A DNA stretch of 64,000 nt from an uncultured Clostridia bacterium (GCA_947624415.1 CANQKH010000004.1:1-64000); one strand, 5' to 3'. Shown: positions 43,466 to 53,238, numbered from the stretch's first letter. Translations and numbers: made by a program. The notes: generated from the letters alone by a model not told the origin.

Positions 43466-43918
43466 ATGGCTAGGAGTGCCAGACAGTCAAAAATCTTGGA
43501 ACTTATTTCTACAAAGGAAATAGAGACGCAAGACGAACTCGCCAGAGAGTTAAGAAATGCAAATTTTGAAATTACACAGGCAACCATTTCCAGAGATATA
43601 AAGGAATTAGGATTGACTAAGATTTTGTCAAGTTCTGGGAAATATAAATATTGTTTTGTAGGCTCTGATGAGCAATTAATTTCCAATAAGTATATTTCTA
43701 TTTTTAAGGAATCCGTTATATCTGTTAAAATTGCAATGAACCTTGTAGTTGTTAGAACTATGAAAGGTATGGGGGCCGGCGTATCAAGTTTTGTGGATAA
43801 ACTTAATATAAATGAACTTATGGGTGCTGTTAACGGCGATGATACTGTTATGCTTATTTTCCCAACTACGACGACAGCAAGTCAAGCAGTAGTTACTTTA
43901 AATGATATGCTTAAATAG
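43466..43918 (+). CDS. argR: arginine repressor ArgR/AhrC
   Basis: wHTH TQDELARELRNANFEITQATISRDIKELGL; C-terminal GDDTVMLI. Confidence 0.96.
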   Translation: MARSARQSKILELISTKEIETQDELARELRNANFEITQATISRDIKELGLTKILSSSGKYKYCFVGSDEQLISNKYISIFKESVISVKIAMNLVVVRTMKGMGAGVSSFVDKLNINELMGAVNGDDTVMLIFPTTTTASQAVVTLNDMLK

Positions 43919-43933
43919 GGCTAGAGGTGAAAA

Positions 43934-45601
43934 ATGTTGCAATCATTATCAATAAAAAATGTTGCTTTGATATCAAAGTTAGATATAGAATTTGGAAAAG
44001 GATTAAATATTTTGTTAGGTGAAACTGGGGCAGGAAAAAGTATTATTTTCGATGCTCTTAATTTTGTTTTAGGAGATAAGGCCGACAAAACTTTGATACG
44101 CTATGGTGAAAATGAAATGCGAGTGGATGCTGTTTTTGATAATCTTTCTACAAATACAATGGCTCAATTATCCAATTTGGGTTTTGAAGGAAGTGAAATT
44201 GCATTGTCAAGAGCATTAAATAATGAGGGAAAAACAAGTATTAGGATAAATGGCCTTCCAACCATTCAAAGTGTTTTACGCGAAGTTGGTAAAATTTTGG
44301 TTGATAGTTATTCTCAGCATGAAAGTATAGATTTGCTAAAAACTAAGAACCATCTCAATATGCTTGACAAGTTTGGCGGAAGAGAAATAGAAGTAATTAA
44401 AGGAACATTAAAAGATAAATTTGAATGTTTAAAAGAGATTAATAATAAAATAAATGCTTTGGGTGGAGATGAATATGATAGAGAACGCAGAAAATCACTT
44501 TTAGAATTTCAAATAAAAGAAATTGAAGACGCAAATCTTTCTATAGGTGAAGATTTAGATATAGATGAAAAATTAAAAATCATTGAAAATGCAGAGAAGA
44601 TTAAATTGGCCATATCAGAATGCGAGAACAATTTAGTTGAAGGAAATAATGCTTGCGTAAATCAGTTGTATAATTCTATCAATGCACTTTCCAATCTTAA
44701 CGGCTTTAGTAATATAGATGATTTAAATGAAAGATTAAAAAGTGTAATGATTGAAGTTGAGGATATCAGTGAAACTCTAAAAGATATATATAATTCTACA
44801 TATTTTGATGATAGGGAATTTGAAGAATTGGATAAGAGAAGAGACCTTATAAAATCATTAAAAAAGAAATATGGAGGCACTATTGAAAGTGCACTTGAAT
44901 ATCTGGATAAAATTAAAGATGAATACTGTAACTTAGAAAATAGCGAAACTTTAATTTTAGAATTGCAAAAAAAGCAAAAAGAGATCATGCTTGAATTGGA
45001 GGGTTTAAGCGATAAACTAAACTTCCAAAGAAGGGAGGCTTCTAAAGTAATAAAAGAAAAACTACTTGCCGAACTTAGTCAACTTGGTATGAAATCAAGT
45101 AAATTTGATGTTAATTTTAAAAGACTAGAAAATATAACTCCAAATGGTTATGATGATGTTGAATTTGTTTTTTCGGCAAACAAGGGACAAGAAGTTAAAT
45201 CGCTTTCCAAAACGGCATCTGGTGGAGAATTAAATAGATTTATGTTGGCATTAAAAAATATATTTGCAGAAATGGAGGGAGCAGAAACGTTGATATTTGA
45301 CGAAATTGATGCGGGCATAAGTGGCGAAACGGGAAAAATGGTTGGAGCAAAGTTAAATAATATAACCAAACACTTTCAAATTATATGTATAACTCATTTA
45401 CCTCAGGTTGCCTGCTATGGTGATGATTTCTATGTTGTATCAAAGAAAGAATTAGAAGATGGGACTATAACAGAAATAAAGCATTTAAATAATGATGAAA
45501 TAGACGAAAATATTTCAAAATTAATTGTTGGAAATGATATAACACCGATGGCAACAAATCAAATTAATGATATGCGTTTAAAATTAAAGAATAAAATATA
45601 A
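43934..45601 (+). CDS. recN: DNA repair protein RecN
   Basis: GETGAGKSIIFDAL, SGGELNRFMLALK, DEIDAGISGETG. Confidence 0.97.
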   Translation: MLQSLSIKNVALISKLDIEFGKGLNILLGETGAGKSIIFDALNFVLGDKADKTLIRYGENEMRVDAVFDNLSTNTMAQLSNLGFEGSEIALSRALNNEGKTSIRINGLPTIQSVLREVGKILVDSYSQHESIDLLKTKNHLNMLDKFGGREIEVIKGTLKDKFECLKEINNKINALGGDEYDRERRKSLLEFQIKEIEDANLSIGEDLDIDEKLKIIENAEKIKLAISECENNLVEGNNACVNQLYNSINALSNLNGFSNIDDLNERLKSVMIEVEDISETLKDIYNSTYFDDREFEELDKRRDLIKSLKKKYGGTIESALEYLDKIKDEYCNLENSETLILELQKKQKEIMLELEGLSDKLNFQRREASKVIKEKLLAELSQLGMKSSKFDVNFKRLENITPNGYDDVEFVFSANKGQEVKSLSKTASGGELNRFMLALKNIFAEMEGAETLIFDEIDAGISGETGKMVGAKLNNITKHFQIICITHLPQVACYGDDFYVVSKKELEDGTITEIKHLNNDEIDENISKLIVGNDITPMATNQINDMRLKLKNKI

Positions 45602-45608
45602 AAAAATG

Positions 45609-45639
45609 AATAGACTAACTGATAGTTAGTCTATTTTTT
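45609..45639 (+). terminator. terminator between recN and spoIVB
   Basis: AATAGACTAACT-GAT-AGTTAGTCTATTTTTT. Confidence 0.88.
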
Positions 45640-45651
45640 GGAGGATAAAGG

Positions 45652-46857
45652 TTGAAGCGGTGGAAATTTTTAATCATTGTAAGCGTATTTATTGGACTTT
45701 GTCTTTGCTTTGTAGATATTAAGTTTTATGAAATAGCGTGTATTCCTGAAAACTTTTATGTTAACTTTGATGAAGTTGACAGAGCAAACAAAGAAAATAT
45801 TTTTGGCCGCTTAGTTAGTGTATCGTTAAAAGAAAAAGATATTAAAACAGGAGATAAAAGAGAAAATGAAGGGGAGTTTATAGTAAAATTGTTTGGGTTT
45901 TTGCCTATTAAAAAGATTAAGGTTAATTTGTTGCCTGAAGAGGAGGTTTATATAGGGGGGATTCCCATTGGTTTAACAATTCATTCTCAAGGTGCGATGG
46001 TAATAAGTGATACAATGATTGAGGATTTGACAATTATTAAAAATGAAAAATTGCAAAATGGAGATATAATCAAGGAGATTGATGGGAAAAGTATAGGAAG
46101 CATTGATGACATACAAAATATTGTAAATTCGACAAAAAACGACAGCGTGCAAGTGCTTTTACAGCGAGATAACAAGGAAAAGTTGTCTACTCTGCCTATA
46201 ATAAAAAATAAAGAAGGCGAAAAGAAACTTGGAATTTGGGTTAGAGATGATTTATCAGGCATTGGGACATTGACATTTGTAAGGAAAGATAGTAAAGAGT
46301 TTGCGGCATTAGGACACGCCATAACTAGTGGAAAGGATAACAATATTATTCCAATTAATGGAGGAGAAATCTATAACGCTTCACTTATAAACATAGAAAA
46401 AGGATTAAAAAATAAGCCAGGGGAACTGAGATGTGTTTTTGTTCAAAGAGATAAGCAGGGTGAAATTGAAAAGAACACTAATGTTGGCATATATGGAAGA
46501 ATCGAAAATATAGAAAACATTGTCGATTTAAATAAAACTATTAATTTAGGGGGAAGACTAAGTGTAAAACCTGGAAAGGCAAAATTAGTTTCTAATATTA
46601 GTGGAATTAATGAAGAATATGAAATAGAAATAATAAAAGCAAATTATCAATCAAAATCAACAGACAAAAGTTTAGTTATAAGGGTAACAGATAGAAGATT
46701 GCTTGAATTGACAGGAGGAATTGTTCAGGGTATGAGCGGCTCACCAATAATTCAAAATGGCAAATTAGTTGGTGCGGTAACTCATGTTTTCGTAGCCGAT
46801 CCCACAAAAGGTTATGGTGTTTATAGCGATTGGATGTTGGAACAATTTGATTTATAA
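45652..46857 (+). CDS. spoIVB: SpoIVB peptidase (TTG start)
   Basis: PDZ domain, GHAITSG, GMSGSPIIQNGKLVGAVTHVFV; follows recN. Confidence 0.95.
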   Translation: MKRWKFLIIVSVFIGLCLCFVDIKFYEIACIPENFYVNFDEVDRANKENIFGRLVSVSLKEKDIKTGDKRENEGEFIVKLFGFLPIKKIKVNLLPEEEVYIGGIPIGLTIHSQGAMVISDTMIEDLTIIKNEKLQNGDIIKEIDGKSIGSIDDIQNIVNSTKNDSVQVLLQRDNKEKLSTLPIIKNKEGEKKLGIWVRDDLSGIGTLTFVRKDSKEFAALGHAITSGKDNNIIPINGGEIYNASLINIEKGLKNKPGELRCVFVQRDKQGEIEKNTNVGIYGRIENIENIVDLNKTINLGGRLSVKPGKAKLVSNISGINEEYEIEIIKANYQSKSTDKSLVIRVTDRRLLELTGGIVQGMSGSPIIQNGKLVGAVTHVFVADPTKGYGVYSDWMLEQFDL

Positions 46858-46883
46858 AAAAGAGCATTTAAATGCTCTTTTTT
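46855..46883 (+). terminator. terminator after spoIVB
   Basis: AAAGAGCATTT-AAATGCTCTTTTTT. Confidence 0.85.
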
Positions 46884-46921
46884 ACGTCTAGTATGTTATG
46901 TTTTAATAATATTTACATAAT

Positions 46922-46960
46922 ACCAAAAAGGAGTTGCATACTGATTGTAACAACTCCTTT
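46922..46960 (-). terminator. terminator for the minus-strand recombinase gene
   Basis: AAAGGAGTTG/CAACTCCTTT perfect 10-bp inverted repeat, T-run on minus strand. Confidence 0.75.
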
Positions 46961-47032
46961 CCGGTTAATGTGAAGCATATCTCCTTCACACTATTATCTT
47001 GTGCAGTATTAGTAATATTATGCATTACAATT

Positions 47033-48076
47033 TTAATTATTTTCATTTATTAATACCTTATTTGCAACACTTTTCCTCATATCCTCACTAATAGCGGCAT
47101 AATGTTTCTTTGTTGTGTTTACATCTTTATGGCCTAGAATGTCGGCAACTATATAAATATCTTTTGTTTCTCGGTATAAGTTGGTGCCGAAAGTGCTTCT
47201 TAATTTATGGGGCGAGATTTTCTTTAGAGGTGAAGCAATTAAAGCAAATTTTTTTACAAGATTTTCTACAGCTCGAATAGAAATTCGTTTATTTTGAAGA
47301 GAAATAAACATAGCGTGTTCATCATTTGATAATGGCAATGTTGCTCTTTTTTCCAACCATGTTTTTAAGGCCATAGCAACTTCATTTGAGAAATATAGAG
47401 TCGTTTGATTGCCACCTTTACGTGTTACAAGAAAGGCATTTTGAGAAAAATCAAAACTTTCTAAATTAAGTCCTACAAGTTCAGATATTCTTATACCTGT
47501 TCCCAAAAATAGTGTGATAATTGCATTATCTCTTTCAAAAGTATTTTTGTTATAATTAAATTGTCGTTGAGAAAACTCTGCAGGATTCTCAACAGCATTC
47601 ATAAGTTTTGTAACTTCATTTTTCTCGAGTCTTATAATTTCCTTATTATGTAATTTTGGAGTTTCAATTTTGGATACAACATTAGATGATATTAAATCAT
47701 GATTAAATAAATATTTAAAAAATGAGCGTAGAGAGGCAAGTTTTCTTGCCTTGCCTTTTTCGTCATTTTTATATGATTTTCCGTCTAATTCATAATATGA
47801 AATATAAGACAAATATTGCTCAATATTTCTTGCTTGTAATGTGTCTAAATCACTTAATTGTATTTCAATCTCTTTCTTATGAAACTTGTAACATGATAAA
47901 AAATTAAAGAAAACATATAAATCCATTGAATAGTTGTATCTCGTTAACGATGAAGTATTGTTTTCAATTCCAATAAAAAAGTCGGTGCAATAATCAGGTA
48001 ATTTTTCAGTATATTTTGCCATCTTTAAGCGGTTTTGTAAATCTCTTTTTTGATAAAATGTTAAGTTATTTTTCAT
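47033..48076 (-). CDS. tyrosine recombinase (XerC/D-like integrase)
   Basis: GTGIRISELVGL, TRKGG, HKLRSTFGTNLY, GHKDVNTTKKHY: complete R-K-HxxR-H-Y set. Confidence 0.94.
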   Translation of the reverse strand: MKNNLTFYQKRDLQNRLKMAKYTEKLPDYCTDFFIGIENNTSSLTRYNYSMDLYVFFNFLSCYKFHKKEIEIQLSDLDTLQARNIEQYLSYISYYELDGKSYKNDEKGKARKLASLRSFFKYLFNHDLISSNVVSKIETPKLHNKEIIRLEKNEVTKLMNAVENPAEFSQRQFNYNKNTFERDNAIITLFLGTGIRISELVGLNLESFDFSQNAFLVTRKGGNQTTLYFSNEVAMALKTWLEKRATLPLSNDEHAMFISLQNKRISIRAVENLVKKFALIASPLKKISPHKLRSTFGTNLYRETKDIYIVADILGHKDVNTTKKHYAAISEDMRKSVANKVLINENN

Positions 48077-48157
48077 AACAAGAATTATATCATCAATTTA
48101 AAAAAAAGTAAATCATTTTTTATCTATGCGTAAAATATTTTAATTTATCTTTTTTAT

Positions 48158-48186
48158 TTGACTAATCACTTGCTTATGTATATAAT
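48158..48186 (+). promoter_or_regulatory. sigma-A promoter of serS
   Basis: TTGACT-17 nt-TATAAT. Confidence 0.75.
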
Positions 48187-48205
48187 ATTTACATTGGAGG
48201 AAAAA

Positions 48206-49507
48206 ATGATTGATATAAATATTATAAGAGCAAATCCAGATTTAGTTAGAAATAATATTAGAAAAAAATTTCAAGAGCATAAATTGCCTTACGTGGATGA
48301 AATTCTTAAGTTAGATGAAAAAATAAGAGATTTAAAAAAGGAAGGTGATAATCTTCGTTCTCAGAGAAATAATTTGAGTAGTCAAATTGGTAAATTGATG
48401 AAAGAAAAAAATATTGAAGAAGCGAATAAAATAAAAGAAGAAGTTGTTAAAAATAATGAAAGAATAGAACAAATAGAGCGTGAAGAGAATGAACTCTCTA
48501 TTAATTTAAAAAAATTAATGTGTTCTATTCCAAATATAATTGATGAAGATGTTCCTATTGGAAAAGATGATAAAGAAAATGTTCAGAGGCTTACTGTTGG
48601 CGAAGCAAGAGTTCCAGATTTTGAAATACCTTATCATGTTGATATTCTAGAAAGTTTAAATGGACTTGACCTAGATAGTGCCAGACGAACAAGCGGAAAC
48701 GGATTTTATTATTTGACCGGAGATATTGCCAGATTGCATTCGGCAATTCTGTCCTACGCAAGAGATTTTATGATAGATAAGGGATTTACTTATTGTATCC
48801 CTCCTTTTATGATAAGAAGCGATGTTGTTAATGGCGTAATGAGTTTTGAAGAAATGGAAAATATGATGTATAAAATTGAAGGGGAAGACTTATATTTAAT
48901 TGGAACAAGTGAGCATTCAATGATTGGTAGATTTAAAGATACAATATTAAAGGAAGAGGATTTGCCATTATGCTTAACATCTTATTCACCATGTTTTAGA
49001 AAGGAAGTGGGTGCACATGGAATAGAAGAAAGAGGAATTTACCGTTTGCACCAATTTGAAAAGCAAGAAATGATTGTAATTTGCAAGCCGGGTGAATCGA
49101 GAGAGTGGTATAATAAAATGTGGCAAATTTCATCTGAATTTTTTAAGACCTTAGACATACCACATGAGGTTATGGAGTGCTGCAGTGGTGATTTGGCGGA
49201 TTTGAAAGTTAAATCATGCGACATAAATGCTTGGAGTCCTCGACAAAAGAAATATTTTGGTGAATTAGGTTCATGTTCAAATCTCACTGATGCACAAGCA
49301 AGAAGGCTTGGTATAAGATATAAAACGCAAGATGGTAAAATAGCACTTGCACACACTTTAAATAACACAGTTGTAGCACCACCAAGAATGCTTATTGCTT
49401 TCTTAGAAAATAATTTAAATGCTGATGGCTCTGTAAATATACCTGAAGTTCTTAGAAAGTATATGGGCGGAAAGGATAAAATACAACCTCAGGTTAAAGG
49501 TAAATAA
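48206..49507 (+). CDS. serS: seryl-tRNA synthetase
   Basis: MIDINIIRANPDLVRNN, YLIGTSEHSMIG, CFRKEVGAHG; RBS GGAGG before 48206. Confidence 0.97.
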   Translation: MIDINIIRANPDLVRNNIRKKFQEHKLPYVDEILKLDEKIRDLKKEGDNLRSQRNNLSSQIGKLMKEKNIEEANKIKEEVVKNNERIEQIEREENELSINLKKLMCSIPNIIDEDVPIGKDDKENVQRLTVGEARVPDFEIPYHVDILESLNGLDLDSARRTSGNGFYYLTGDIARLHSAILSYARDFMIDKGFTYCIPPFMIRSDVVNGVMSFEEMENMMYKIEGEDLYLIGTSEHSMIGRFKDTILKEEDLPLCLTSYSPCFRKEVGAHGIEERGIYRLHQFEKQEMIVICKPGESREWYNKMWQISSEFFKTLDIPHEVMECCSGDLADLKVKSCDINAWSPRQKKYFGELGSCSNLTDAQARRLGIRYKTQDGKIALAHTLNNTVVAPPRMLIAFLENNLNADGSVNIPEVLRKYMGGKDKIQPQVKGK

Positions 49508-50463
49508 TGGCGACAGTAAAAATCACGAAAGAACTTATAACGTCAGTTGCGAATCAAGACAAAGATCAATTTGTTGACGATACCAATGAAAAGGTTAACA
49601 GTCTTCTTTCTTCGGCTATAGATTCCCTCTCAAAAAAAGTTTCTTATATTAGTCTTGAAAATGTTATATTGCAACCAATTAACGAATTGTTAAATGGAGC
49701 ATTTGTTGACAATTCAAGTTTTTCATATATTTTGGCAATAAATAATCCTCAACTTGAATTAAACACTTATAAGAAAATTAATTTTTGGAGAAATTTTAAG
49801 GAAAGGTTTAAATATGCCTGGAAAAATAGGAAAAAAAATAAGAAAAAAAGATTTAGATTTAAAAGAAAACGTAAACAAGAAGAAGTAAAAGAGGTAAGAT
49901 TTGATCCGACAAGGTATAATATTTATGATATGGCAGAAGATTTACAAAATAGTCTGTTACCTTTTTTGAGTGAAACAACGTTGGTAAATTTACAGGATAA
50001 TGTTATAAGAATTTATGGTAAAGAAGATTTTGGAGTAAATACAGCCATTGTTTTATACTTAGCAAATTATAATACTGCCAATGTTTTTAAATATTATAGA
50101 GGTCGAAAAAAGGGCTTTATCGATATTAATTTAGAGAATCGAATATCAAATTTAAGAAAAAAAATGAAGGCTACAGGAAAAAATTTTACTAAAATTTTAA
50201 AGATATTTAATACAATTTTCTATAATATAAATAATTTCATGCCAAATCAAATCTATATTGAAAGTGTTTTATGTTTCTGTCCAAATGAATTGTTTAAAGG
50301 TAAAGATATTTATAAAATATTTATGAAATTGATAAATTATATAACTATTAAAGGAGTAAGAAATATTCCTTCTATAAATGATGAAACTAAAACAATATAT
50401 AATGACGAGGTTTGCGGCAATACTGGAATAGCTTTTGCAAAAATGCTTGCAATATTTTCATAA
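49507..50463 (+). CDS. uncharacterised protein translationally coupled to serS, strongly basic internal segment
   Basis: ATG overlaps the serS TAA by 1 nt; KNRKKNKKKRFRFKRKRK segment. Confidence 0.75.
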   Translation: MATVKITKELITSVANQDKDQFVDDTNEKVNSLLSSAIDSLSKKVSYISLENVILQPINELLNGAFVDNSSFSYILAINNPQLELNTYKKINFWRNFKERFKYAWKNRKKNKKKRFRFKRKRKQEEVKEVRFDPTRYNIYDMAEDLQNSLLPFLSETTLVNLQDNVIRIYGKEDFGVNTAIVLYLANYNTANVFKYYRGRKKGFIDINLENRISNLRKKMKATGKNFTKILKIFNTIFYNINNFMPNQIYIESVLCFCPNELFKGKDIYKIFMKLINYITIKGVRNIPSINDETKTIYNDEVCGNTGIAFAKMLAIFS

Positions 50464-50537
50464 TTTATAAAATATATAAAAAATTAATAATTATAAAAAA
50501 ATAACAAAATAGTCCTAAAATTCATGCTAGTATGCGG

Positions 50538-50574
50538 TTATCTATGCGTAAAACTTGTGTTTTACGCATAGATA
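50538..50574. repeat. perfect 16-bp inverted repeat with 4-nt loop; left arm shared with 48120-48135
   Basis: TATCTATGCGTAAAAC-TTGT-GTTTTACGCATAGATA. Confidence 0.95.
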
Positions 50575-50716
50575 TTATAATTGCCCTACGCGATTTAAAT
50601 TTGTAATTTTTAAAATTATATGCTTCTCTAATCATTTATTTCCTTGATTCTTTGCAAAATTATTTCTTCTAAAAACTCCCCTAATGTAAAATAATTCTAA
50701 AAAGGATTAAAAAACC

Positions 50717-50745
50717 TTGACTTAAATTTATTAATAATTTATAAT
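50717..50745 (+). promoter_or_regulatory. sigma-A-like promoter of the PadR-like gene
   Basis: TTGACT-17 nt-TATAAT. Confidence 0.7.
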
Positions 50746-50763
50746 TTTAATAGAGGTTATTTT

Positions 50764-52521
50764 ATGGAACTTTACGCAAAAGGACAATTATCTTTCTTAA
50801 TACTAACCTGCTTACAGGAAAGAGATTTTTATGGACTTGACATTATAAGTGAAATTTCTGCTAGAAGTTATGGGAAAATAAATCTTAAAAAACCTAGCGT
50901 ATATTCAAATTTGACAAGAATGGAGAAGCAAAACTATGTTTCCTCATACTTGCAAAGCAGTAATTATGGTCCAAATAGAAAATATTATTCATTAACAGAA
51001 AAAGGAAGAGGCTTTTATCAGGAGTTAAAGGCTTATTTTGACATGAATAAGATAGACGTATTTAGAGATTTTGCAGATATAGATGCATTAGAATCACCTA
51101 TTCGACAAGAAAGGCAAAACAATGAAACGTCAACTGAAAAGAATAATGAAGAATTAATGAATAAAGAAGTTTCATCTACAAGCCAAAGTGATGAATATTT
51201 TGACTTTTCTAATATTGAAAACGATAACGAAGATGACAATGTTATAATAAACAAGCAAGAAAATGATAAGGAGGATATTGGAGAGAAAGCTCCTCTCCCC
51301 GCTAATCAATCGACTATTATTGAACATATTTACCCTAATCAGTCAGCAAATCTGTTTAATAATTACATTATTACAAACGCCTCACCTTTCAATAGCAATG
51401 CCGAACAAAATGAAAATGATACAAGTAAAAATACCGAAAACATAGGTGCTGCAGAAAAGAAAGATGATGCAGTATTATTGCCAAAGGAAGATAATGCCGA
51501 GGAATATAACCAAAGACTGTATGATATATCAAAAGATATAAATAAGATAAAGAGAAAAAGAAGTTTTGCAGAAGATCAAATAGCAATAGCCGCTACAGAT
51601 CCTTTAATTGAATCCAATGATAAGAAACGTGCGAGTAGAGAGGAATTTAAAAATTCTATACTAGAAAATAAAATGAAATATCGCACAACAGGTATGACAA
51701 ATGTTGATCTTCCAAAAAGCAAAAGTTACAATAATATATTTAATAATACACCTGAACCTATTCCACCTAAAGTGGCTGAAATTAAGCAAGAAGTAAAAGA
51801 TGATGCAAAACTTATAACTGGAAGAATTGATGAAAATTCTATTGGAAAAGCAAGGAAAATTGAACCTCCAAGGTTAAAGATAGTATCTGAAAACACAAAA
51901 GATACAAGGCTACCTGCCCCAAAGAGAGATACATCTATAGACCCTTCACATAGAGAAATTTTAAATAAATTATATTCAAAGACAAAAGATAGTTCTTCAA
52001 GCGAAATAAGAGACGATGCAATTTACGATTATAATGATTTAAAAGAATTTTACGAAAGTCAAAACATTTCTTTCAATATTTATAAAAAAGCAAATGAGAA
52101 AAAGGAACATAATACAAATTTAATATATTTATTGGTAAGTTTTGTTACTTTTCTAGTGGCTGCAGTCTCCTCTACTTGTCTATTCTTGATTTTGCATTTT
52201 ACACACGAAACTTTTGCTAGCACAAATTTTCTATACATATTATTGCCAGCATTATTACTTATTGATGTTGCATGGAAATTTTATAACTATAAAATGTATT
52301 CAAGTTGGTTGCCAAATCAAATTAATCCAAATTGGAAAATATGGGCATTCTTTTTACTTTCATCTTGTATTGTTGTAGGGTTAAATCTAATATTCGGAGT
52401 GGCAACAAAAGATTTTGTTTATTATGCAACCACCCTAATATTACCTATCATAATTTTGTTTATAGTTTTGCCATTAAGATATTATATTAAGAAATTTGCT
52501 TTGGTTAAATTTTGGAAATAA
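50764..52521 (+). CDS. PadR-family wHTH fused to long acidic linker and C-terminal membrane domain
   Basis: N-term MELYAKGQLSFLILTCLQERDFYGLDIISEI...KPSVYSNLTRMEKQNYVSSYLQSS...YYSLTEKGRGF; several TM helices at C-terminus. Confidence 0.85.
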   Translation: MELYAKGQLSFLILTCLQERDFYGLDIISEISARSYGKINLKKPSVYSNLTRMEKQNYVSSYLQSSNYGPNRKYYSLTEKGRGFYQELKAYFDMNKIDVFRDFADIDALESPIRQERQNNETSTEKNNEELMNKEVSSTSQSDEYFDFSNIENDNEDDNVIINKQENDKEDIGEKAPLPANQSTIIEHIYPNQSANLFNNYIITNASPFNSNAEQNENDTSKNTENIGAAEKKDDAVLLPKEDNAEEYNQRLYDISKDINKIKRKRSFAEDQIAIAATDPLIESNDKKRASREEFKNSILENKMKYRTTGMTNVDLPKSKSYNNIFNNTPEPIPPKVAEIKQEVKDDAKLITGRIDENSIGKARKIEPPRLKIVSENTKDTRLPAPKRDTSIDPSHREILNKLYSKTKDSSSSEIRDDAIYDYNDLKEFYESQNISFNIYKKANEKKEHNTNLIYLLVSFVTFLVAAVSSTCLFLILHFTHETFASTNFLYILLPALLLIDVAWKFYNYKMYSSWLPNQINPNWKIWAFFLLSSCIVVGLNLIFGVATKDFVYYATTLILPIIILFIVLPLRYYIKKFALVKFWK

Positions 52522-52554
52522 GAACAGCAATTTGATGGTTATATTTGTAAAAGA

Positions 52555-52584
52555 AAAATAGGAGCATTAAATCTCCTATTTTTT
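52555..52584 (+). terminator. Rho-independent terminator
   Basis: AAAATAGGAG-CATTAAAT-CTCCTATTTTTT. Confidence 0.88.
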
Positions 52585-52650
52585 GTATAAATTATTTTAT
52601 ATCATTTTAGGTTAAAAAATAATTAAAAATTGAATTATATAAAAATTTAT

Positions 52651-53238
52651 TTAACTAGATTTTTTCCTAGATTTGAACATAGAAATAAACAAATCTATAA
52701 ATAAAAATATAATAATTATTAATAAGGATATTATTAAAATATATGATAAAGATGTTGAAAACAAGCAACACAACAATGTTATAGCACCTGCAGAGATAAT
52801 ATTTCCAATTAAAATTGAGAGAAAAGACCATTTGATGTTTAAATTGGAAAATCCTGCAATTAAACTTCCTGACCATACCCCTGTCAACGGAAATGGAATG
52901 GCAACAAAGCCTGTTAATAAAAGATATTTCTTAAAGTTTGATTCTTGTTTATTTATTTCTTGGCTTTTTTGAATATATTTACTAGTTATGAATCCTGTTG
53001 CTCTATTTTTTAGTTTCCTTGCTATCAATATTATAAAAATACTTGGAAGAAGAGACCCTGCAAAAGCTATAACAAAAGATAAAAAAGGTGAAAATGAGGA
53101 TGTTCCCCAAATTTCACTATTCATTGCTAATGGTATTGCGATTTTGCTCTCTAATGTGGGAATCATTGCAACTAAAATTATGGCTAACCATACACAATTT
53201 TCAAAATTATTTGATAAAAAATCTGTTAATGAAATCAT
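52651..53238 (-). CDS. small multidrug export family protein (COG2426-like)
   Basis: PTLESKIAIPLAM and multi-TM, FVAIPFPLTGVWSGSLIAGF. Confidence 0.85.
   Translation of the reverse strand: MISLTDFLSNNFENCVWLAIILVAMIPTLESKIAIPLAMNSEIWGTSSFSPFLSFVIAFAGSLLPSIFIILIARKLKNRATGFITSKYIQKSQEINKQESNFKKYLLLTGFVAIPFPLTGVWSGSLIAGFSNLNIKWSFLSILIGNIISAGAITLLCCLFSTSLSYILIISLLIIIIFLFIDLFISMFKSRKKSS

Noticed and set aside
45609-45639. Strong hairpin between recN and spoIVB as a regulatory novelty
   Set aside because: Ordinary Rho-independent terminator.
47033-48076. Recombinase as evidence for a prophage or ICE
   Set aside because: Neighbours on both sides are core genes; no phage, conjugation or cargo genes and no attachment-site duplication at a tRNA.
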